A stretch of 51,435 nucleotides of DNA from Clostridiales bacterium (GTDB lineage Bacteria > Bacillota > Clostridia > Lachnospirales > CAG-274): positions 1-51,435 of the forward strand of contig JAJQFU010000027.1 in the NCBI GenBank assembly GCA_021200955.1, in the 5' to 3' direction. The translations under genes were made by a program, and so were the position numbers. The notes beneath the pieces were generated by a model that was not told where the DNA came from, did not search any database, and saw only the letters and a list, made by a program, of their open reading frames with translations. This document shows positions 6,572-15,735 of this stretch, one piece after another. How positions within the stretch are numbered: the stretch's first letter is position 1; each line of letters begins with the position of its first letter.

Positions 6572-7618
6572 ATGGAATATTATAAGGAAGAGGAAATCAA
6601 AAACATAGAAAAGGCTAGAGACATTTATGATGAGCTGCCTAAGTTCTGTTCGGGGTTTTTCAGATATATAGGCGAAACAACCTCTGCAAGAACCCGCTTG
6701 GGCTATGCCAGAGACTTAAGGGTCTTTTTCAATTTTCTAAAGGAAAGAAACCCGGACTTTAAGAAAAAGGAAATAAGAGATATTACCGCAGAGGATATGA
6801 ACAGGCTGACAGCCGACGATTTAGAGGAATTTCTTGAATATTTAAGCTATTACAAGCAGAATGACAAGGAGAGGTTTAACGGCGAAAAGGGCAAAAGCCG
6901 AAAGCTTTCGGCTGTGAGACGGCTTCTTTCATATATGTATAAAAAAAGGCTTATTTCGGGAAACCCCGGAGAACTGGTTGACACGCCCAAAATACACCTT
7001 AAAAGCATTTTGACATTGGAGCCTGACGAGGTGTCAAGGCTTTTAGACATAGTCAAAAGCGGAGAGGGATTAAGCCCCAAGGAAAAGCAGTTTCACAATT
7101 TAATTGCCGCCCGTGACACCGCTATTATAACCCTTCTTTTGGGTACAGGGCTTCGTGTTTCGGAATGTGTGGGAATTGACATAAGCGATATTGATTTCGG
7201 CACAAACGGAATTATGATAACGAGGAAAGGCGGAAACAAGGTTATAATATATTTTGGTGAGGAGGTTGAAGCGGCGTTATACGCCTATTTGGCTGAAAGG
7301 GAGGAAATTACTCCTCTGCCGGGAAGTGAAAACGCTCTTTTTCTTTCAATTCAGAAGAAAAGAATAGGTGTAAGGGCTGTTCAGAAGCTTGTTAAGAAAT
7401 ATTCAGAAATGGTCACAACTCTTAAAAAAATCACTCCCCACAAGCTTCGTTCAACCTACGGAACAGCCCTTTACAGAGAGACGGGAGACATTTATCTTGT
7501 GGCTGATGTTTTGGGTCACAGCGACGTAAATACCACAAAAAAGCACTACGCAAAGCTTTCCGATGAAAACCGCAGACACGCAGCCAACGCCGTAAAGCTG
7601 GGAAGAGACGAAAGTTAA
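6572..7618 (+). CDS. Tyrosine recombinase, XerC/XerD-like
   Basis: 348 residues, slightly longer than typical XerC/D (about 300). The N-terminal SAM-like core-binding domain covers about residues 20-130. The catalytic domain carries R195 (TGLRVSE), a Lys in RKGGNK (219-223), H290 and R293 (TPHKLRST), H316 (LGHSDVNT) and Y326 (KKHYAKL). All catalytic positions are present. It could be the chromosome dimer-resolving Xer protein or a household paralogue; no att site or phage gene is adjacent, which argues against an integrase. It lies directly upstream of the dcw cluster. Confidence 0.88.
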   Translation: MEYYKEEEIKNIEKARDIYDELPKFCSGFFRYIGETTSARTRLGYARDLRVFFNFLKERNPDFKKKEIRDITAEDMNRLTADDLEEFLEYLSYYKQNDKERFNGEKGKSRKLSAVRRLLSYMYKKRLISGNPGELVDTPKIHLKSILTLEPDEVSRLLDIVKSGEGLSPKEKQFHNLIAARDTAIITLLLGTGLRVSECVGIDISDIDFGTNGIMITRKGGNKVIIYFGEEVEAALYAYLAEREEITPLPGSENALFLSIQKKRIGVRAVQKLVKKYSEMVTTLKKITPHKLRSTYGTALYRETGDIYLVADVLGHSDVNTTKKHYAKLSDENRRHAANAVKLGRDES

Positions 7619-7662
7619 GAGACTCGAAAGAAAGCTTTAAGAAAAATTAATAATTGCGAAAT

Positions 7663-7716
7663 TGTTACGAAATAGTTACAAAAAATCTACAAATTGGTTA
7701 CGATTAGTGGTATAAT
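7663..7716 (+). promoter_or_regulatory. 11-bp-periodic GTTAC array and -10 box upstream of dcw cluster
   Basis: Four hexamers at exact 11-bp steps: TGTTAC (7663), AGTTAC (7674), ATCTAC (7685) and GGTTAC (7696). A perfect TATAAT follows at 7711-7716, but the base pairs at the -35 position (TACAAA, 7688-7693) are poor, which suggests an activator-dependent promoter. Period and sequence fit direct-repeat boxes of OmpR-family regulators; the WalR consensus is TGTWAH-N5-TGTWAH. A weak inverted repeat (ATCTACA/TGTAGAT, about 7685-7737) flanks it and ends in a T-run. The regulator identity is an inference. Confidence 0.5.
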
Positions 7717-7814
7717 ATCAATATGTAGATTTTTTAATTTGCCAAAAAACTAAATAAGGGCTTTAAAATTATGATTATAGTGCGTTTTTTAAAAATCGCC
7801 AAAAATTTTGGGGC

Positions 7815-7877
7815 TTGAATTATCCGCAGATTTATATTACAATCTTATTACAGGTGGAGGAAAGTGGTTTAAAGTGG
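7815..7877 (+). promoter_or_regulatory. mraZ promoter with MraZ operator repeats
   Basis: TTGAAT (7815-7820), 17-bp spacer, TACAAT (7838-7843). Three GTGG boxes follow at exact 10-bp intervals (7854, 7864, 7874), just inside the transcript. MraZ is known to bind tandem GTGR repeats separated by a few bases upstream of its own gene, so this is very likely its autoregulatory operator for the dcw operon. Confidence 0.8.
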
Positions 7878-7938
7878 TTTTCAAACCCCGTTTTCTCCCG
7901 ATAATGATGATTTGGCTTAATGAAAAGCGGTGATTTCT

Positions 7939-8355
7939 ATGTTTATGGGCGAATATCTGCACTCGGCTGATAAGAAAAACCGAATAATTATCCCTGCTAA
8001 GTTTCGTGAAGAGCTGGGCGACAGCTTTGTTATGACACGGGGCTATGACGGATGCCTTTATCTCTTTACTTATGAGGGCTATGAAAGCTTCATTAAAGAG
8101 AACGGCGGAGCTTTGTCTGTAAACAACCCCAACGCCAGAAAGTTTATGAGGTTTTTCGCTTCAACCCCCTGCGAAGCCGACGCAAACGGCAGAGTGGTTA
8201 TTCCCGAAAGCCTGAGAAATCACGCTAAAATAGAGAAGGACGTTATTTCCGTAGGACTTAACGATCATATAGAAATTTGGGACAAGGCTTCTTGGGAAGC
8301 CTATACACAGGCTGAAGACTTTATGGGCAATGAATTTGCCGAAGGGCTGATATAA
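7939..8355 (+). CDS. mraZ: MraZ, transcriptional regulator of the dcw cluster
   Basis: 138 residues beginning [21 protein letters not shown], the standard MraZ start; GTG 7930 is in frame but would add three atypical residues and disrupt spacing to GCGGTGA. Two SpoVT/AbrB-like beta domains are visible (about residues 5-50 and 75-120, the second with '[16 protein letters not shown]'). MraZ forms a DNA-binding ring and represses its own operon through GTG-repeat boxes, which are present at 7854-7877. The stop codon overlaps the rsmH start by one base (TAATG), implying translational coupling. Confidence 0.96.
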   Translation: MFMGEYLHSADKKNRIIIPAKFREELGDSFVMTRGYDGCLYLFTYEGYESFIKENGGALSVNNPNARKFMRFFASTPCEADANGRVVIPESLRNHAKIEKDVISVGLNDHIEIWDKASWEAYTQAEDFMGNEFAEGLI

Positions 8356-9278
8356 TGGAGTTTAAGCATATATCCGTTTTGGCGGAAGAGGTTATAAAGG
8401 GGCTTAACATAAAGCCCGGTTCTCTTTATATAGACGGCACCTTAGGGGGCGGAGGTCACAGCCTTAAGATACTTGAAGCCGGAGGAAGGCTTTTGGCAGT
8501 TGACAGAGACGAAGAGGCTTTGGCGGCGGCCGGTGAAAGACTTTCTTCCTATAATAATAAAACCCTTGTTCACGGAAACTTTAAAGACATAAAGCAAATT
8601 CTTTCGGAGCAGGGCGAACCGGGAGCCGACGGCATACTTTTGGATTTGGGTGTTTCATCATATCAGCTTGACAACGGCGGCAGAGGCTTTTCATATAACT
8701 ATGACGCGCCTTTGGATATGAGAATGGACAGAACCGACAGCTTAACAGCCTACGATGTTGTAAACGGCTACTCTGAGGAAGAGCTTTTCAGAGTAATCAG
8801 AGACTACGGTGAAGAACGGTGGGCAAAGAGAATAGCTTCCTTCATTATTAATGAAAGAAAATTATCCCCTATAAAGACAACCTTCGAGCTTAACACCGTT
8901 ATAAAAAAGGCAATACCCAAGGCTGCCCGACAGGACGGGGGGCACCCCTCTAAGAGAACCTTTCAGGCAATAAGAATAGAAGTAAACAATGAGCTAAATA
9001 TTTTGGAAAAAGCCGTTGAAGATATGGCTGATGTTTTAAACCCGGGAGGAAGGCTTTGCATAATAAACTTCCACTCTCTTGAGGACAGAATCGTTAAAAC
9101 AACGTTTAAGAGGTTAAATAACCCCTGTACCTGCCCCAGAGAATTTCCCGTTTGTGTATGCGGCAAAAAGCCCGTAATAAAGATAATTACAAAAAAGCCC
9201 GTAACAGCAGGTGAAGACGAGCTTAAAGACAATAACAGAGCCCACAGCGCAAAACTCAGAATAGCCGAGAAAATTTAA
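8355..9278 (+). CDS. rsmH: 16S rRNA m4C1402 methyltransferase RsmH
   Basis: 307 residues, normal for the family. The SAM-binding motif [10 protein letters not shown] lies at about 28-36, and [21 protein letters not shown] and '[13 protein letters not shown]' follow, all family hallmarks. It N4-methylates C1402 of 16S rRNA in the decoding centre. It overlaps mraZ by one base and is followed 38 bp later by ftsL, in the usual dcw order. Confidence 0.97.
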   Translation: MEFKHISVLAEEVIKGLNIKPGSLYIDGTLGGGGHSLKILEAGGRLLAVDRDEEALAAAGERLSSYNNKTLVHGNFKDIKQILSEQGEPGADGILLDLGVSSYQLDNGGRGFSYNYDAPLDMRMDRTDSLTAYDVVNGYSEEELFRVIRDYGEERWAKRIASFIINERKLSPIKTTFELNTVIKKAIPKAARQDGGHPSKRTFQAIRIEVNNELNILEKAVEDMADVLNPGGRLCIINFHSLEDRIVKTTFKRLNNPCTCPREFPVCVCGKKPVIKIITKKPVTAGEDELKDNNRAHSAKLRIAEKI

Positions 9279-9316
9279 TTTTCCCTTTGGCTTGCGCTGT
9301 AAGGAGTTGAATATAC

Positions 9317-9853
9317 ATGGCAGAAAGAAGATCACGCAGAAGCGGTTCATACCGTACTTACGGAGGATATTCCTCATATAATTACGGAAGCACCGCAAGA
9401 GCGTATACTCCGAGAATAACCGAGAAAAAGAAAACGCCGGAAGTTCCCGAGACTATAAAAATAGATGAATACGGCACCGCCCACAGAATAGCCTTAATTT
9501 CGGTTATGCTGCTGCTGGCGGTTTTGGCGATTACTTTTTTGTGTCTTTACGGCTATAACTATAAGCTTTCAACGGAGATAGCTTCTCTTCAGAGTGAGCT
9601 TAACGAGCTTAAGGAAGACAACTATTATCTGGAGTCTGAGTTTGACAATAACCTTAATTTGGATTACATAGAAGAGGTTGCTCTCACAAGACTGGGTATG
9701 CAGAAGCCCTCAAGCTATCAGATTAAATACATAAACGTACCCAAGCAGAGCTACACAGTTATTTACAACACCGACGAAAGTGCAGACAGCTTTTTTTCAC
9801 ACTTAAAGGATCTTGATTTTAAAGGCGCTTTTCAGGTGATTTTGGGGTATTAA
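9317..9853 (+). CDS. ftsL: FtsL-like cell division protein
   Basis: 178 residues. A basic, Tyr/Ser-rich cytoplasmic tail (about residues 1-55) is followed by one membrane segment (about 58-78, ALISVMLLLAVLAITFLCLY) and an extracellular coiled coil ('TEIASLQSELNELKEDNYYLESEF'). This is the FtsL/DivIC bitopic layout: with DivIC/FtsB and DivIB/FtsQ it links the Z-ring to septal peptidoglycan synthesis. The place between rsmH and the PBP gene supports the call. Sequence conservation in this family is low, so position carries much of the weight. SD AAGGAG precedes ATG 9317. Confidence 0.85.
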   Translation: MAERRSRRSGSYRTYGGYSSYNYGSTARAYTPRITEKKKTPEVPETIKIDEYGTAHRIALISVMLLLAVLAITFLCLYGYNYKLSTEIASLQSELNELKEDNYYLESEFDNNLNLDYIEEVALTRLGMQKPSSYQIKYINVPKQSYTVIYNTDESADSFFSHLKDLDFKGAFQVILGY

Positions 9854-9865
9854 GGGAGGGATTTT

Positions 9866-12211
9866 ATGCCGAGAACATCGACTACATCTTCAAACAGAAA
9901 AAAGAGAATACCCAAAAACTTTTATAAAGGCAGATTAAAGCTTATTTTCGTTATATTCATATTCTGCCTTTCTTTTGTAGGCTTTTTCAGGGTATTTACC
10001 ATAATTTATTTTCATGGTTCGGAATATGAGGCTAAGGCTATAAACAATCAGGTCAGCCGTATTCAGGACAAGGTTATAAACGCCAACAGGGGCAATATTT
10101 ACGACAGAAACAACCAGCCCCTTGCAGTCAGCAACACCGTTTACTCCGTAATTTTGGACGTAAGAGTTCTGGCGGATCAGAAAACAGAGGTTCAGGAGGA
10201 AACTCTGACAGGGCTTTCCTCGGCTTTGGAAATGCCCTATGATGAGCTTAAGGAATATCTTTCAAAAGGCTCCGACGGGGCTTTGAAATATGACACAAAC
10301 TGGCAGATTATTGCCAAACAAGTCCCCTATGACACAGGGAAGGCTATTGACGAAATGGGGCTTTCCTGCGTTTATCTCGAAGAGGACACTCAGAGAACCT
10401 ACCCAAACGATAAGCTTGCTTCACAGCTTATAGGCTTTATAAGAGGCGACACAAAGTGGGGGCTTGAAGCCTATTATGACGATGAAATGACAGGTACACC
10501 GGGCAGAGTTTTCAGAACATACGAAGCGGACGACTCTATCACCACAAGAAGAGAAGAGCCTATCAGGGGAAACAGCCTTGTGACCACTCTTGACATAACA
10601 ATTCAGCAGTACGCCGAAAACATAGCTAAAACAGCCTATAATGAATATGAAGCCCAGAACACATCCGTTCTTGTTATGAACCCCACAACGGGAGAGGTTT
10701 TGGCTATGGCGGCTTATCCCTCGTTCAGCTTAAACGATCCTATGCAGATAACCCAGCTTGAGGATGATGAGTTTAAAACACAGTGGGACACTGTTATGAC
10801 GGACGAGGAAAAAAGCGAAGCCTGCAACCTTGCATGGAAAAACTATAATATAACATCTACCTTTGAACCGGGCTCAATTATGAAGCCCTTGGTTGTTGCC
10901 TCCGCTTTGGAGTCGGGAGCAATCACCAAAAATGACAGCTTTTTCTGCGGCGGTTCAAAAATCGTTGCGGATTATGAAATAAAGTGCCACAATATTTACG
11001 GTCATGGAACACAGACTATAGCCGAGGTTTTGGCTCACTCATGCAACGTAGGTATGATGGATATTGCCTACGCTATGGGCAGCGACAGCTTTTATGACTT
11101 CTTTAAGGACTGGGGCTTCGGTGAAATTACGGGAATTGATTTGCCCAACGAAGCAAGTGCGGCGGCTCTTATAAACTCAAGAGACGAAATGCACATTACG
11201 GAGCTTGCTACATATTCATTCGGTCAGGGCTTTAACTGCACCCCTGTTCAAATTCTTTCGGCGTTCTCGGCGGTTATAAACGGGGGCAACCTTATGAAGC
11301 CCTATGTTGTAAGCCAGATTTTGGACTCGTCGGGAAATGTTATTAAGGAGACAGAGCCTACTGTTGTAAGGCGTGTTATTTCAGAGGACACCTCCGACTG
11401 GATGAGAGAAAACCTTCAAAGCGTTTTGGAGGGTGACGGAACAGGCGTTAAAGCAAGAGTTGACGGATATGCAATCGGCGGTAAAACAGGTACTGCGGAG
11501 CAGGGCGCAAGAGACGGCACTCAGTGGGTCTGCGACTTTATTGCTTATCTGCCTATTGATGACCCTCAGCTTATATGTATGGTAACAATCGACAGATCGG
11601 TTATGGGCGACGGAGCATCTCCCGCACCTCAGATGAAGGAGCTTTTAATCGACCTTATTAATACATACAACATCTCCCCGGCGGACGAAAACGCAGACTT
11701 TGAAAAGATTGTTGACACAGGGGAAATCACATTAGACGACTACACAGGCTACAGCCTTGAAAACGCCATTTCACAGCTTAACAGTCTCGGTATTGACTAT
11801 GAGCTTGTGGGCGACAGCGGCGACACTATTTTAAGACAGTTCCCCGAAGGGGGCTCTTCAATAGATAAGACAACAAAGGTTCTTTTGTATATAACTATTG
11901 GCGACAGCAATTCAACCTTGGAAGCCGTTCCCGACCTGACGGGTCTGACGGCGGAACAGGCGGCTCAGGCGCTTTCGGCATACGGCTTTGATCTTGTTAT
12001 AGAAAACACCAACGCCGACTTTGACGAGGGAAGCTCTTCTGTTTCATCGGCTGTAACATCGACGGACGGCGAAAGCTCCGATACCCTGACGGAGACTACC
12101 ACCGAAGCTGTTGATTCTAAGGAAGAGGGGGTTAAGACGGTTTATAAACAGTCACCCTCTGCCGGAACTAAAGTTCCCTCAGGCACAACGGTTAAGGTTA
12201 AGCTAAGTTAA
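9866..12211 (+). CDS. Class B penicillin-binding protein with two PASTA domains
   Basis: 781 residues. Membrane anchor at about 25-48, PBP dimerisation domain to about 230, then a transpeptidase domain with SIMK (337-340), SCN in 'LAHSCNVGM', and KTGT in 'GGKTGTAEQG'. Two PASTA units follow, separated by a Ser/Thr/Glu-rich linker, ending 'SAGTKVPSGTTVKVKLS'. It cross-links septal peptidoglycan; in this position family members are FtsI/PBP2B or the sporulation paralogue SpoVD. Which role this copy plays cannot be told from sequence because a second class B PBP follows directly. SD GGGAGGGAT precedes ATG 9866. Confidence 0.92.
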   Translation: MPRTSTTSSNRKKRIPKNFYKGRLKLIFVIFIFCLSFVGFFRVFTIIYFHGSEYEAKAINNQVSRIQDKVINANRGNIYDRNNQPLAVSNTVYSVILDVRVLADQKTEVQEETLTGLSSALEMPYDELKEYLSKGSDGALKYDTNWQIIAKQVPYDTGKAIDEMGLSCVYLEEDTQRTYPNDKLASQLIGFIRGDTKWGLEAYYDDEMTGTPGRVFRTYEADDSITTRREEPIRGNSLVTTLDITIQQYAENIAKTAYNEYEAQNTSVLVMNPTTGEVLAMAAYPSFSLNDPMQITQLEDDEFKTQWDTVMTDEEKSEACNLAWKNYNITSTFEPGSIMKPLVVASALESGAITKNDSFFCGGSKIVADYEIKCHNIYGHGTQTIAEVLAHSCNVGMMDIAYAMGSDSFYDFFKDWGFGEITGIDLPNEASAAALINSRDEMHITELATYSFGQGFNCTPVQILSAFSAVINGGNLMKPYVVSQILDSSGNVIKETEPTVVRRVISEDTSDWMRENLQSVLEGDGTGVKARVDGYAIGGKTGTAEQGARDGTQWVCDFIAYLPIDDPQLICMVTIDRSVMGDGASPAPQMKELLIDLINTYNISPADENADFEKIVDTGEITLDDYTGYSLENAISQLNSLGIDYELVGDSGDTILRQFPEGGSSIDKTTKVLLYITIGDSNSTLEAVPDLTGLTAEQAAQALSAYGFDLVIENTNADFDEGSSSVSSAVTSTDGESSDTLTETTTEAVDSKEEGVKTVYKQSPSAGTKVPSGTTVKVKLS

Positions 12212-12234
12212 AACAACATTATCACAGACATATA

Positions 12235-12276
12235 CCTTACGGCATTTTCATATACTTTATATTATATGCCGTAAGG
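12235..12276 (+). promoter_or_regulatory. Hairpin covering part of the second PBP's ribosome site
   Basis: An 11-bp perfect inverted repeat: CCTTACGGCAT (12235-12245) and ATGCCGTAAGG (12266-12276), loop 20 nt. Its right arm includes the first bases of the AAGGAGGA Shine-Dalgarno (12273-12280) of the gene starting with GTG at 12287. It has no T-run, so it is not a standard terminator. It could limit translation of the second PBP or stabilise the processed mRNA. Confidence 0.6.
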
Positions 12277-12286
12277 AGGAAAGCCT

Positions 12287-14230
12287 GTGTTCAGATCACC
12301 TGTGTGGGAAAAAAGGCGGCTGTTTTTCGGCTTCTGTGTTTATGAGATTTTGCTTGTGCTTCTTTTGGGAAGAGTGTTTTACATACAGTTTTTTCAGGGC
12401 GAACACCTTCAAAGCCTTGCCTATGAACAGCAGACAAGAGACCGCCTTATAAAGGCAAAAAGGGGCATTATTACCGACAGAAACGGCACTCCCCTGGCAG
12501 AAAACGAAACAGCCTATTCAATAAGCGTTGTTCATTCTCAAATAACAGATTATGAAGGTACTGCAAAGGCTCTTTCGGAAGCCTTAGACCTTGACTATGA
12601 CGAGGTATTAAAGAAGGTCAATAAAAGAGTTGCCCTTGAAAGAATTGTGACCAAAGCAGACCCTGAAGCGGCTGAGAAAATAAGAGGTCTTGAGCTTAAG
12701 GGAGTGGCGGTAGACGAGGACGTTAAAAGGGTATACCCTTATAACAGCCTTGCAAGCCGTGTTATAGGCTTTGTGGGTAAGGACAATCAGGGCATTATAG
12801 GGCTTGAAGCCAAATATGACGCATATCTTAAGGGTGAACAGGGCAAAATATTAACCGAAACAGATGCAAGGGGTGTTGAGCTTAATTTCAGCAAAAAGAC
12901 CAGAAACGCCCCGGACGATGGAAAAACACTGGTTACAACAATAGATATAAACATTCAGAAATACGCTGAAGAGCTTATTTCAAACGCAGTGGAGGCTAAG
13001 GGGGCAAAAAAAGGCGCAGTCATTGTTATGAACCCTCAAAACGGCGAAATTTACGCAATGGCAAGCAAGCCTGATTTTGACCTAAATGAGCCTTTCACAA
13101 TAAACGATGAAAGTCTTTTGTCTCAGTGGAGCAGCCTTTCATCGGAAGAAAGAAACAATTATTTAAACGCCATGTGGCGGAACTTTAATATAAACGATAC
13201 CTATGAACCGGGGTCAACCTTTAAAATTGTTACCTCTTCCGCAGGGCTTGAAGAGGGGGTTGTTAAGCCCGACGACACTTTTAACTGCGGAGGCGGAAGA
13301 GAGGTAGGCGGCAGATATATAAAATGCTGGCGTTCTCCCCGAAGCCACGGAACTGAAACCTTTGTCGAAGGGGTTCAAAACAGCTGCAACCCTGTTTTTA
13401 TGGATGTGGCCGCAAGGCTGGGTTCCGATAAGTTCTACGAATATATGCTTAAATTCGGCTTTGACAAAAAAACAGGAATTGACCTTCCCGGTGAAGCAGT
13501 GGGTATTATGCACAAGAAAGAAAACATAGGGCCTGTGGAGCTTGCCACAATGAGCTTCGGTCAGACCTTTCAGATTACCCCTCTGCAGCTATTAAGGGCG
13601 GCTTCTTCCGTTATAAACGGCGGCAGACTTATAACCCCTCACGTAGGCAAAGAGGTTTTAAACACAGACGGAAGTCTTTTTCAGGCTTTGGACTTCTCCT
13701 CGGAGGAAAGGAGCATTTCAAAGGAAACCTCCGACACTATGAGAGAAATTTTGGAGTCTGTGGTATATTCGGGAACAGGCAACAAGGCATATATTCCCGG
13801 CTACAGAATAGGGGGCAAAACCGCCACAAGTGAGAAGCTGCCAAGAGGCAGCGGAAAATACATAGCTTCTTTTATGGCTTTTGCTCCGGCAGAAAACCCT
13901 CAGGTTATAGCTCTTGTTTTAATAGACGAACCCCAGGGGGTATATTACGGCGGTCAGGTAACAGGCCCCGTAATGAAGGATCTTCTGTCAATGGTTCTGC
14001 CATACGTAGGAATTAAAGCAGAATATAATGAAGAGGAGCTTTCAAACGCCGACATAGCCCCCTATACCTTAGAGGATTATAAAGGGCTTAAGGCAAGTGA
14101 GGTCAAAGCAGAGCTTCAAAAAGTCGGTATGGAAGCCGTAGTTGTAGGAGACGGAGACACAATAACAGGTCAATTTCCCCAAGCGGGTGAAAAAATATAT
14201 AAAAGCAGTAAAATAATACTTTATGTATAG
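12287..14230 (+). CDS. Class B penicillin-binding protein with one PASTA domain (SpoVD/FtsI type)
   Basis: 647 residues from GTG 12287 (SD AAGGAGGA). Membrane anchor about 12-35, dimerisation domain, transpeptidase domain with STFK (310-313) and SCN (366-368). The third active-site motif is K511-T-A-T instead of the usual KTGT/S; the DNA reads AAA ACC GCC ACA. One C-terminal PASTA unit ('YTLEDYKGLKASEVKAELQ'). Together with the preceding PBP this gives the FtsI/SpoVD pair often seen in sporeforming Firmicutes. The KTA variant may lower beta-lactam affinity or alter activity, but that is inference. A hairpin partly covers its SD. Confidence 0.92.
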   Translation: MFRSPVWEKRRLFFGFCVYEILLVLLLGRVFYIQFFQGEHLQSLAYEQQTRDRLIKAKRGIITDRNGTPLAENETAYSISVVHSQITDYEGTAKALSEALDLDYDEVLKKVNKRVALERIVTKADPEAAEKIRGLELKGVAVDEDVKRVYPYNSLASRVIGFVGKDNQGIIGLEAKYDAYLKGEQGKILTETDARGVELNFSKKTRNAPDDGKTLVTTIDINIQKYAEELISNAVEAKGAKKGAVIVMNPQNGEIYAMASKPDFDLNEPFTINDESLLSQWSSLSSEERNNYLNAMWRNFNINDTYEPGSTFKIVTSSAGLEEGVVKPDDTFNCGGGREVGGRYIKCWRSPRSHGTETFVEGVQNSCNPVFMDVAARLGSDKFYEYMLKFGFDKKTGIDLPGEAVGIMHKKENIGPVELATMSFGQTFQITPLQLLRAASSVINGGRLITPHVGKEVLNTDGSLFQALDFSSEERSISKETSDTMREILESVVYSGTGNKAYIPGYRIGGKTATSEKLPRGSGKYIASFMAFAPAENPQVIALVLIDEPQGVYYGGQVTGPVMKDLLSMVLPYVGIKAEYNEEELSNADIAPYTLEDYKGLKASEVKAELQKVGMEAVVVGDGDTITGQFPQAGEKIYKSSKIILYV

Positions 14231-14260
14231 AAACATAATAAATGAAACGGAGGGATAGCT

Positions 14261-15724
14261 GTGATATTAGCCGATGTACTCAAAAATCTTGAATATGAAG
14301 TTATTTCGGGCAGTGAAAATGTGGATATAAAGGGGCTTACCATAGATTCGAGACAGGTTAAGCCGGGCTTTCTTTTTGTGGCTATAGAGGGGTTTGTTGT
14401 TGACGGACACAGGTTCATACCTTCAGCTGTTGCCTCAGGGGCAAAGGCTGTTATTCTTACAAGAATGCCCTCTGAGCTTTCCGAAGGGGTCTGCTACATA
14501 AGAGTTAAAAACCCCCGTTTTGTTTTGGGCTACTGCGCTAAAAACTTCTACCATAACCCCGGCAGGGATCTTAAAATTGTGGGCGTAACAGGCACAAACG
14601 GCAAAACCTCAACCACCTATTTCCTTGAAGAAATCTTTAAGGAATACGGCAAGAAAACAGGGGTTATAGGCACTGTTGAAATCCGTGCGGACGGAAAGAA
14701 GCTTGACTATCATCTGCCCACAAGCACAACCCCCGACGCTATCGACTTAAACGAAATTTTATGCGATATGAGGGATATGGGGGTTACAAACGTAGCTATG
14801 GAGGTCAGCTCTCACGCCTTACAGCTTTACAGAGTTGACGGAGTTGAATTTGAAGTAGGCATATTCACCAATTTAACACAGGATCACCTTGATCTTCACG
14901 GCACTATGGAAAATTATATGAAAGCCAAGGCAAGGCTTTTCAAAATGTGCCGTAAAGGCGTTCTTAACGCGGACGACAGCTACTGCGGAAGAATTAAGGA
15001 GCTTGCAAGGTGCAGAATTATGACCTACGGCATAGAAAACGACTGCGACATTAAGGCAGTAAATATTAAATATATGCCTGACCACGTAAATTTTGATATA
15101 GAATACTCAGGCAAGACCTATCCTGTAAGCTTTGCCGTTCCCGGCAGATTTTCTGTCTATAATGCTTTGGCGGCTGTCGGCGGAGCTTTGGCTGCCGGCG
15201 TGCCTATGGAAGTAATTGTTACCGCTTTGGGCAATATAAAGGGCGTTCCCGGAAGAATACAAAACATTGCGGTAGGAAGAGGCTTCAATGTGTTTATAGA
15301 TTATGCCCATACCCCCGACGGAGTTTTGAATATTATTAACGCCGTAAGAGAGTTTACAAAGGGCAGAATTATAACCGTTTTCGGCTGCGGCGGAGACAGA
15401 GACAAAAAGAAGCGCCCCATAATGGGCGAAATTTCAGCCAAGCTTTCGGATTATTCTATTGTTACCTCAGACAACCCCAGAAGCGAAGAGCCTGAGGACA
15501 TTATAAAGGATATTTTGGTTGGGGTTGAACCCGTTACCGATAAATTCGAGGTTTTGGTTTCAAGAAAGGATGCTATTTACAGGGCAATCGAGCTTGCTCA
15601 GGACGGCGACTCGGTTATTATAGCCGGTAAGGGTCATGAGGACTATGAAATCTTCAAGGACAAAACAATTCACTTTGACGATGCAGAGGTTGCCGAACAG
15701 GCACTTGAAGAAATAAAGAAGTAA
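14261..15724 (+). CDS. murE: UDP-MurNAc-tripeptide synthetase MurE (meso-DAP type)
   Basis: 487 residues from GTG 14261 with SD GGAGGG. The ATP loop GTNGKTSTT starts at residue 111. The substrate motif DNPR is at 404-407, and in MurE this motif marks use of meso-diaminopimelate rather than lysine. It adds the third residue of the stem peptide in the cytoplasm. A carbamylated-Lys region ('YMKAKARLF') is also present. It lies 30 bp after the PBP gene and 11 bp before murF. Confidence 0.97.
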   Translation: MILADVLKNLEYEVISGSENVDIKGLTIDSRQVKPGFLFVAIEGFVVDGHRFIPSAVASGAKAVILTRMPSELSEGVCYIRVKNPRFVLGYCAKNFYHNPGRDLKIVGVTGTNGKTSTTYFLEEIFKEYGKKTGVIGTVEIRADGKKLDYHLPTSTTPDAIDLNEILCDMRDMGVTNVAMEVSSHALQLYRVDGVEFEVGIFTNLTQDHLDLHGTMENYMKAKARLFKMCRKGVLNADDSYCGRIKELARCRIMTYGIENDCDIKAVNIKYMPDHVNFDIEYSGKTYPVSFAVPGRFSVYNALAAVGGALAAGVPMEVIVTALGNIKGVPGRIQNIAVGRGFNVFIDYAHTPDGVLNIINAVREFTKGRIITVFGCGGDRDKKKRPIMGEISAKLSDYSIVTSDNPRSEEPEDIIKDILVGVEPVTDKFEVLVSRKDAIYRAIELAQDGDSVIIAGKGHEDYEIFKDKTIHFDDAEVAEQALEEIKK

Positions 15725-15735
15725 GGAATATAACT

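Noticed and set aside
6572..7618. Tyrosine recombinase as a mobile-element integrase
   Set aside because: No att repeats, cargo or phage genes adjoin it, and it sits between household genes; a Xer-type role is more likely.
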